This document shows positions 7,752-13,542 of a stretch of DNA of 13,542 bases, piece after piece. Each line of letters begins with the position of its first letter. The stretch's first letter is position 1. The DNA comes from CAISIP01 sp046594635 (GTDB lineage Bacteria > Pseudomonadota > Gammaproteobacteria > Burkholderiales > Burkholderiaceae_C), in assembly GCA_046594635.1 (NCBI GenBank), contig JBKJRR010000388.1, positions 1 to 13,542 of the forward strand. Direction: 5' to 3'. The position numbers were made by a program, and so were the translations under genes. The notes beneath the pieces were generated by a model, which had not been told where the DNA came from, searched no databases, and saw nothing but the letters and a program-made list of their open reading frames with translations.

Positions 7752-8726
7752 GTGTTACACGTTCTGCTCGTCACATTTCCCTTTTTTGCCCTGGTGCTGG
7801 CCGGGTATGTGGCCGCTCGCCGTGGATTGTTGCGGCTCGATGCGATTGCGGGCCTGAACAGCTTTGTGCTGTTTTTCGCACTGCCGTGTTTGTTGTACCG
7901 TTTCGGTTCGACCACCCCGTTGGGGCAGATGCTCAATCCCGGCGTGGTCTTCACTTACCTGTTTTGTGGCCTGGTGCTGGTGGGATTTGTTGTGACCGTC
8001 AGCATGAACCGGCGCATTGGCTGGAACGACGCGGCATTCGGGGCGCTGGTGGCGGCGTTTCCCAATACCGGATTCATGGGTGTGCCGCTGCTGGTCGCCT
8101 TGCTCGGGGCCCCGGCGGCCGGTCCGGCGATTGCGACCATCATGGTGGACTTGCTGGTGACTTCCTCGCTGTGTGTGGCCTTGTCGCGGCTTGACGGCGC
8201 AGGCGTGCATGGTTTTGCCACTGCCGGGCGCAATGCCTTGCGCGGGGTACTGGTCAACCCCATGCCCTGGGCCATCCTGCTCGGCGCCCTGGCTTCGTAT
8301 CTCGAATTGCGCCTGCCGGGACCGGTTGACCAGACGGTGGGACTGCTGGCTGACGCCGCCTCGCCAGTGGCACTTTTCACGATTGGTGCCGTGCTGGCGC
8401 GTTCGCAGATGCTGACTCCCGCTGCCGGCGCGAACCCGCTGCCGCTGCGCGACTATGTGCCGGTGGCGGTAATCAAACTGGTGGTGCATCCGCTGCTGGT
8501 GCTGCTGGTGGGGGTCGGCGCGATCCAGTTGGGCGTGCCGCTCGATCGTTATGCGCTGACCGTCATCGTGCTGGTGGCCGCCTTGCCCAGTGCCAGCAAC
8601 GTGTCATTGCTGGCTGAACGGTTTGGCGCCAACAACGGGCGCATCGCGCGCATCATCCTGGTGTCGACGGCTGCCGCTTTCCTGACGTTTTCGGCTGCCG
8701 TGGCCTTGCTGGTCTCGCCACGTTGA
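7752..8726 (+). CDS. AEC (auxin efflux carrier) family permease
   Basis: From GTG 7752 the protein has 324 residues, the usual size of AEC-family transporters, which carry organic anions or other small metabolites across the inner membrane by secondary transport. About ten hydrophobic segments are visible, with a more polar stretch near 215-245. Family features include GLNSFVLFFALPCLLY (34-49), FPNTGFMGVPL (103-113), LVNPMPWAILLG (167-178) and ALPSASNVSLLAERFG (287-302). The GTG start is chosen because the N-terminus then reads MLHVLLVTFPFFALVLAGY, the usual AEC beginning. A GTG at 7728 is an alternative, and the first in-frame ATG would delete a membrane segment. A weak GGG lies 13 bases before the start. 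The gene is divergent from rep and 10 bases upstream of the cyclic-di-GMP gene, with which it is probably cotranscribed. Substrate and direction of transport cannot be told from sequence. Confidence 0.9.
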   Translation: MLHVLLVTFPFFALVLAGYVAARRGLLRLDAIAGLNSFVLFFALPCLLYRFGSTTPLGQMLNPGVVFTYLFCGLVLVGFVVTVSMNRRIGWNDAAFGALVAAFPNTGFMGVPLLVALLGAPAAGPAIATIMVDLLVTSSLCVALSRLDGAGVHGFATAGRNALRGVLVNPMPWAILLGALASYLELRLPGPVDQTVGLLADAASPVALFTIGAVLARSQMLTPAAGANPLPLRDYVPVAVIKLVVHPLLVLLVGVGAIQLGVPLDRYALTVIVLVAALPSASNVSLLAERFGANNGRIARIILVSTAAAFLTFSAAVALLVSPR

Positions 8727-8736
8727 CACCCACGCC

Positions 8737-11379
8737 ATGAAGTCGGTCAGCCCACGCCCATTGTCGCCGGTCACCGAACAGGCGACCTGGCCGGCGTGGA
8801 CTGTCGCTGCGCTGGTTTTGGTGTTGTCGCTGAGTATCGGAGCCACCATCATGGCCAAGATCCAGGTCAGCCGCATGGACGCGAAGCGCGACCTCGCTTC
8901 CGATCTGTCCCTGGATCGCACACAGATCCTGGAACGCAGCGTCGAGCGCATGCTGGCGATGAATTACGCCTTGGCCGCGCTGGTGCACCAGGGCGATGGG
9001 GTGGTCAGTCATTTCGACGTCGCTGCGAGTGAACTGTTGCGCAGTGACGATCGATTGCTGGCGGTCTCGTTGTCGCCCAAGGGGGTGGTGCAGCATGTTG
9101 CGCCGCGCAAAGGCAACGAGAGCCTGATCGGGTTTGATCAGCTGAACGACCCGGCCCAGCAGCGCGAGGCGCTTTTTGCGCGCGAAACGGGGCGATTGAC
9201 GCTGGCAGGACCCTTGCAACTGGCGCAGGGTGGCCCGGGCGTCGTCAGCCGGCTGCCGGTGTTTCTGAGCGACGCCGACGGCAAGCTGCAATTCTGGGGT
9301 TTTACCAATGTGACGGTCCGGTTGGCGGAACTGCTCGCTGGCGCCCGGCTCGGTGAGTTGGGCGACCGAGGTTACAACTACCGGTTGTGGCGATTGAATC
9401 CTGAGACCGGCAGTATCCAGGTGATTGCGGCCTCCATGGCCGCTCCCTTGCACGAGCCGGTCCGGCGCAGCCTGGAGGTGGCCAACGGCGCATGGAGCCT
9501 GGATCTGGCGCCGGTGCATGGGTGGGTGGATATGCCGGTGCTGGCGTTGATGGCGGGGGCGATGCTGCTGGTCAGTCTGTTGCTGGCCCTGCTGGCCCAC
9601 CACCTGGCAGCTCAGCGGCGCCTGCGGACGGTATTGCAGGCCCAACTGCGTGATGGCGATATTGACCTGCTCGCGGCCCGTCACCAACTGCGCTCGGTGG
9701 TCGAGGCCATACCCGATCCGATTTTCGAGATCGGCCTTGACGGGACCTACCACAGCTGCCATGCGCCGGCCAGCAGCATTTTGCCAATGCCGGCCGACAA
9801 CTTGATCGGTCGCACGGTGTTCGACGTGTTGCCGCAGGCAGCCGCCGAAGTGACCATGGAGGCATTGCGTCGGGCCCAGGTCGATGGCTTTTCGCAGGGT
9901 GAGGAATACGCCCTTGTGCTGGCCGAAGAAACGCGCTGGTTCGAGCTGTCTGTGGTGCGCAAGGAAACGCTGGACAGCGAGCCGCGATTTGTCGTGATGA
10001 CGCGCGACATCACCGGCAGCAAGAGCGCCAAGAGTGAGATCCGGCGACTGGCGTTTTACGACCCGCTGACCGATCTGCCCAACCGCCGCCTGTTGCAGGA
10101 CCGGCTGGAGCAGGCGCTGACGCGCGGTGGGCGCAAACGCCGCCATGGCGCCTTGCTGTTGATCGATCTGGATAATTTCAAGGCGCTCAACGACACCTGG
10201 GGACACGACAAGGGCGATCTGCTGCTCAAGCAGGCAGCGCTGCGCCTGGTGGCATGTGTGCGCGACAGCGACACGGTGGCGCGGTTGGGCGGGGATGAGT
10301 TCGTGGTGCTGATTGATGACGCTGGTGGCATACCGGCCGAGGTGATCGCCACGGCCCGAGCCGTTGCCGACAAGGTACTGGCCAAGCTGCATGCGCCTTT
10401 TGATGTCGACGGGCGGGTGCACCGCAGCGGTTGCAGCATTGGTGTCGCGCCATTCGGATTCGAGCCATTGTCTGGCGACGAAATCCTCAAACGCGCCGAC
10501 GTGGCCATGTACCAGGCCAAGGCCGCGGGTCGCAATACGGTTCGATTCTTCGATCCGGCCATGCAGTCGGCCGTGGAGGCGCGCGCGGCCATGGAAGTTG
10601 ATTTGCGTCAGGGGCTGCTGCACGATGCATTCACCTTGCATTACCAGCCCCAGGTCGGTGCCGGCAATCAGGTGATCGGCGCCGAGGCCTTGTTGCGCTG
10701 GACCCACCCGCAGCGCGGACCGGTGTCGCCGGCCGAATTCATTCCGGTGGCCGAGCAGTCAGGGCTTATCGTTGATCTGGGCGAGTGGGTGCTGCAAACC
10801 GCCTGCATGCAGCTAGCCAAGTGGTCGGACATGCCCTACTGCGCCGACTTGACGCTGGCCATCAATGTCAGTGTGCACCAGTTCCGCCAGGCCGATTTTG
10901 TCGAGAATGTCCGGCGTGCACTGACCGTGCATGGCGCTGCGCCGACGCGGCTCAAGCTCGAAATCACTGAAAGCATGTTTGTCTCCGATCAGGAGAGCAT
11001 CATCCAAAAGATGGTGCAGCTCAAGACGCTGGGCGTTGGATTCTCGCTGGACGATTTTGGCACCGGGTACTCATCGCTCAGTTATCTGCGCCGCCTGCCG
11101 CTCGATCAGCTCAAAATCGACCAGTCCTTCGTGCGCGAGGTGCTCTCTGACCCGAACGACGCGGCGATTGCCCGCACGGTGATTGCTTTGGGACAGAATC
11201 TGGGCCTGATGGTGATTGCCGAAGGCGTGGAACTGCAGGGCCAGCGTGATTTCCTGGCAGAGCACGGTTGTGCGTATTGCCAGGGTTACCTGATCAGCCG
11301 GCCGTTACCCATCGCCGCCTTTGATGCCTTCGCGCGCGATTTCGGCCAGGGCACACCGGCAGCAGGACGGAGTGTCTAG
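8737..11379 (+). CDS. CHASE-PAS-GGDEF-EAL cyclic-di-GMP synthase/phosphodiesterase
   Basis: The 880-residue inner-membrane protein has membrane segments near 20-40 and 267-290. Between them is a periplasmic region of the CHASE sensor type, containing LIGFDQLNDPAQQREALFA (130-148), which resembles the family's conserved G-D...P..R.A stretch. A PAS domain follows at about 313-428, ending in MTRDITGSK. The GGDEF domain (about 435-607) has an intact GGDEF at 518-522 and the inhibitory I-site RDSD (509-512) five residues before it. The EAL domain (about 622-870) keeps Glu650-Ala-Leu, Asn710, Glu742, DDFGTGYSS (772-780), Lys793, Asp795 and IAEGVE (827-832), the residues expected for metal binding and cyclic-di-GMP hydrolysis. 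Both activities are therefore possible. The gene lies 10 bases after the permease gene with no clear ribosome-binding site of its own, which suggests translational coupling. Which activity dominates, and the ligand, cannot be inferred. Confidence 0.94.
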   Translation: MKSVSPRPLSPVTEQATWPAWTVAALVLVLSLSIGATIMAKIQVSRMDAKRDLASDLSLDRTQILERSVERMLAMNYALAALVHQGDGVVSHFDVAASELLRSDDRLLAVSLSPKGVVQHVAPRKGNESLIGFDQLNDPAQQREALFARETGRLTLAGPLQLAQGGPGVVSRLPVFLSDADGKLQFWGFTNVTVRLAELLAGARLGELGDRGYNYRLWRLNPETGSIQVIAASMAAPLHEPVRRSLEVANGAWSLDLAPVHGWVDMPVLALMAGAMLLVSLLLALLAHHLAAQRRLRTVLQAQLRDGDIDLLAARHQLRSVVEAIPDPIFEIGLDGTYHSCHAPASSILPMPADNLIGRTVFDVLPQAAAEVTMEALRRAQVDGFSQGEEYALVLAEETRWFELSVVRKETLDSEPRFVVMTRDITGSKSAKSEIRRLAFYDPLTDLPNRRLLQDRLEQALTRGGRKRRHGALLLIDLDNFKALNDTWGHDKGDLLLKQAALRLVACVRDSDTVARLGGDEFVVLIDDAGGIPAEVIATARAVADKVLAKLHAPFDVDGRVHRSGCSIGVAPFGFEPLSGDEILKRADVAMYQAKAAGRNTVRFFDPAMQSAVEARAAMEVDLRQGLLHDAFTLHYQPQVGAGNQVIGAEALLRWTHPQRGPVSPAEFIPVAEQSGLIVDLGEWVLQTACMQLAKWSDMPYCADLTLAINVSVHQFRQADFVENVRRALTVHGAAPTRLKLEITESMFVSDQESIIQKMVQLKTLGVGFSLDDFGTGYSSLSYLRRLPLDQLKIDQSFVREVLSDPNDAAIARTVIALGQNLGLMVIAEGVELQGQRDFLAEHGCAYCQGYLISRPLPIAAFDAFARDFGQGTPAAGRSV

Positions 11380-11408
11380 AGGCACCTGTCGGGCTTGGGA
11401 ATCGACGC

Positions 11409-13535
11409 TCAGATCGCCAGTGGATCCACATCCACGGCCCAGCGCAACAGGCCTTTGCCCGCTTCACCCTGACGGGTCTGGTGCAGGATCTCGTGCCAGG
11501 CCACCAGGAAATGCTGCAGCGCCATGCGCGACGGGCTCTCCACGAGCATCTGGGCGCGTTCGACGTTGGCCACACGCTGCACCACCATTGGCACCGCCGG
11601 GTACAGGCTGATCCGGTCGAATCCGGGCAACTCGGCCAGTTGCTCACTGGCTGCTGCACTGGCGCTGGCAAGAAAGCCTTGCGCCACTTCCTGCGTGCGT
11701 GCTTCGGCCCGCAACAAGGCCTGGAACGAGAAGGGCGGCAAGCTCGCGTTCTCCCGATCCTGCAACTGTCCGGCAGCGAATGCCGGATAGTCGTGGCGCT
11801 TGAGCGCGTCGAACAGCGGGTGCTGGGGCTGGAAGGTCTGGATCCACATCTCGCTCTGGCCACTGATCATGGCGTCGCGTCCGGCGCGCCCTGCCGCCTG
11901 CATCAACAGGCTGAACAGTCGCTCGGGTGCGCGAAAGTCACTGGAGAACAGCGCGTTGTCAGGGTTGACAGCTGCCACCAGCGTGATGCGCCGGAAATCA
12001 TGACCCTTGGCCACCATTTGTGTGCCCACCAGCACGTCGACCTCGCCGGCATGCACCTGGGCCAGTTGCGCCTGCAGGCTGCCGGTATGGCGCGTGCTGT
12101 CTGCGTCGATGCGCGCCACCTGTACGGGTGTGCCGTCGGGGTTCTCCGGCGTCTGTGAGCCGGGCCGGCGCAGGTCGGCCAGCAGTTCCACCAGATGCTC
12201 CTGCAGCCGCTCGGTGCCGCGTCCCACCGGAGAGATGTCCTGGTTGCCACATTCGGGGCAGCCGCGTGGCACTGGCTCGGCAAAGCCGCAGTGGTGGCAG
12301 CGCAGACTGCGGTCGATCTTGTGGAACACGCGAAACGCGCTGCAATGCGGGCAGGCGCTGCGCCAGTCGCAGGCGTTGCATTGCAACACCGGCGCATAAC
12401 CACGCCGGTTCAGGAATACCAGGCTTTGTTCGCCAACTGCAATGCGTCGGCGGATCGCCTCGAGCAGGGGTGGCGCGATCACGGCCCGCCGGGGTTGGTG
12501 ATTCATGTCGACCCGGCGCACCAGTGGCAGACGGGCCTGCTCACCAATGCGACTTGGCATCTCCAGCCGCAGGTAGCGCCCGCCCTCCAGCGCGGGACGA
12601 CTGTGGTGCCAACTCTCCAGCGACGGTGTGGCCGATCCCAGAATCACCTTGGCGCCTTCCCGGTGGCCCCGGTAGATTGCCAGATCGCGTGCGGAATACC
12701 GGGCGCCTTCCTGCTGCTTGTAGCTTGGATCGTGTTCCTCGTCGACCACGATCAGGGCCAGCATGGGCATGGATGCGAACACCGCCATGCGCGTGCCGAG
12801 CACGATGCGCGCGTTACCCAGGTGTGCTGCCAGCCAGCTGCGCAGGCGCTGCGCAGGGGTCATGCCGCTGTGCAGCGAGACCACGGCAGCTGCACCATAC
12901 AGCGGCCCGAAACGTTGCTCAAACCGGTCATGCAGCTGGGGCGTGAGGTTGATCTCGGGCACCATCACCAGCGCCTGGGCCTGGGGGTCGCGCGCCAGCA
13001 GTTCCTGCACACATTGCAGGTAAACCTCGGTCTTGCCGCTGCCGGTGGCGCCGAACAGCAGAAAACAGCCGTCCGCCTGGCGAATCTGCGCCATCACGGC
13101 CTGCTGCTCCGGGCTTAACGTGGGGCCGGATTCGGTCGAAATGTCTGCAGCAGGTGCCTGCGCTGGCATGAGCTTGCGCAGACGGCGCTGCAACTGCTGG
13201 CCGCTCAGGTCACGCAGCGGCGGAGGCAGCGCGGCCAGTGCAACCTCGCCGGCGGCGCGCTGGTAATAAGACGCGGCAAATCCGACCAGACGACGCCAAT
13301 GGGCCGACAGCGCCGGCAATTCGTCCAGTACGGCGCAGATGGCGCGGATCTTGCCCGTTGCCGCGAACCCGACCTCGGCGTCGCCGTCCCACACCACGCC
13401 CAGCGTCTCGCGCTTCCCCAGTGGTACTCGCACCAGTGTGCCGGCAGCCAGTGGCTGCTCACTTTGATAGGTTAATGCGGTACCGATCCGGCTATGGGCC
13501 GGGGTCTGGATCAGAACCGGAATCAGGTGCGCCAT
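11409..13535 (-). CDS. priA: primosomal protein N' (replication-restart helicase PriA)
   Basis: The 708-residue superfamily 2 helicase (E. coli PriA 732) recognises abandoned replication forks and starts reloading of DnaB. Residues 1-105 form the 3'-DNA-binding domain. The helicase core has Walker A GATGSGKT (162-169), DEEH (265-268), SATPSLES (301-308), GTQMVAKGHDF (504-514) and QAAGRAGR (546-553). Eight zinc-binding cysteines lie at 386, 389, 395, 398, 413, 416, 426 and 429, as in the family. The C-terminus ends DVDPLAI, matching the usual DVDP ending. A segment around 455-471 (RRPGSQTPENPDGTP) is longer than in E. coli PriA. ATG at 13535 gives the standard N-terminus (MAHLIPVLIQTP), but only seven bases of upstream sequence are in the window, so promoter and ribosome-binding site cannot be judged. 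The stop faces that of the cyclic-di-GMP gene across 29 bases. Confidence 0.96.
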   Translation of the reverse strand: MAHLIPVLIQTPAHSRIGTALTYQSEQPLAAGTLVRVPLGKRETLGVVWDGDAEVGFAATGKIRAICAVLDELPALSAHWRRLVGFAASYYQRAAGEVALAALPPPLRDLSGQQLQRRLRKLMPAQAPAADISTESGPTLSPEQQAVMAQIRQADGCFLLFGATGSGKTEVYLQCVQELLARDPQAQALVMVPEINLTPQLHDRFEQRFGPLYGAAAVVSLHSGMTPAQRLRSWLAAHLGNARIVLGTRMAVFASMPMLALIVVDEEHDPSYKQQEGARYSARDLAIYRGHREGAKVILGSATPSLESWHHSRPALEGGRYLRLEMPSRIGEQARLPLVRRVDMNHQPRRAVIAPPLLEAIRRRIAVGEQSLVFLNRRGYAPVLQCNACDWRSACPHCSAFRVFHKIDRSLRCHHCGFAEPVPRGCPECGNQDISPVGRGTERLQEHLVELLADLRRPGSQTPENPDGTPVQVARIDADSTRHTGSLQAQLAQVHAGEVDVLVGTQMVAKGHDFRRITLVAAVNPDNALFSSDFRAPERLFSLLMQAAGRAGRDAMISGQSEMWIQTFQPQHPLFDALKRHDYPAFAAGQLQDRENASLPPFSFQALLRAEARTQEVAQGFLASASAAASEQLAELPGFDRISLYPAVPMVVQRVANVERAQMLVESPSRMALQHFLVAWHEILHQTRQGEAGKGLLRWAVDVDPLAI

Positions 13536-13542
13536 GGTCCGG

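Noticed and set aside
8653..10707. 684-codon open frame on the minus strand opposite the GGDEF-EAL gene
   Set aside because: It covers part of a clear CHASE-PAS-GGDEF-EAL protein in the other direction. Its translation is low in hydrophobic residues, rich in Gln, His and Arg, and has no domain.
12020..13118. Two roughly 300-codon plus-strand frames opposite priA
   Set aside because: Both are shadows of the conserved PriA helicase and show no domain or sensible composition.
1..13542. Defence island, toxin-antitoxin pair, retron, prophage, transposon or CRISPR array
   Set aside because: All seven genes have household or common accessory family matches. No direct-repeat array, transposase, integrase or short toxin-like gene was seen. 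The MoxR/VWA pair can occur in defence loci, but here its neighbours are not defence genes.

Overview
The window is GC-rich and densely coded, with seven genes and no intergenic stretch longer than about 155 bases. All seven are intact or end just inside the window edge. I see no tRNA, rRNA, CRISPR array, insertion sequence, phage gene or tract of foreign composition. It reads as ordinary proteobacterial chromosome. The wording of the Rep helicase (QEAVNYLHGPCLVLAGAGSGKT near the N-terminus, AVTTPKRGIG in the middle) and of PriA (GTLVRVPLGKRETLGVVWDG, LPPFSFQALLRAEA) recalls Betaproteobacteria, most likely Burkholderiales. That placement is from memory of the families, not from a search.

Layout, left to right. 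A perfect 11-bp hairpin (28-53) lies just past the end of a minus-strand penicillin-acylase-family hydrolase (98-2512). A 155-base divergent region separates this from a plus-strand pair with a 4-base ATGA overlap: a RavA-like MoxR AAA+ ATPase (2668-4032) and a ViaA-like VWA protein (4029-5510). Twelve bases on, and convergent with it, lies the minus-strand Rep DNA helicase (7664-5523). An 87-base divergent region leads to a plus-strand pair 10 bases apart: an AEC (auxin efflux carrier) family permease (GTG start at 7752) and a CHASE-PAS-GGDEF-EAL cyclic-di-GMP enzyme (8737-11379). The window closes with the minus-strand replication-restart helicase PriA (13535-11409), convergent with the cyclic-di-GMP gene across 29 bases.

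Three functional themes appear. Rep and PriA both act at stalled replication forks and are about 3.7 kb apart on the same strand. The RavA-like/ViaA-like pair is a two-gene ATPase/VWA module thought to act as a chaperone or complex-remodelling system. Its ATPase core is RavA-like, but its C-terminus does not resemble the LARA domain of the E. coli protein. The permease and cyclic-di-GMP enzyme probably form one transcript, which could tie transport of a small organic anion to second-messenger output. The penicillin acylase homologue looks membrane-anchored or exported and its substrate cannot be read from sequence.

I did not find a convincing undescribed system. The most useful leads are the divergent C-terminus of the RavA-like protein, the permease/cyclic-di-GMP pairing, and a ten-base element shared by the two divergent intergenic regions.
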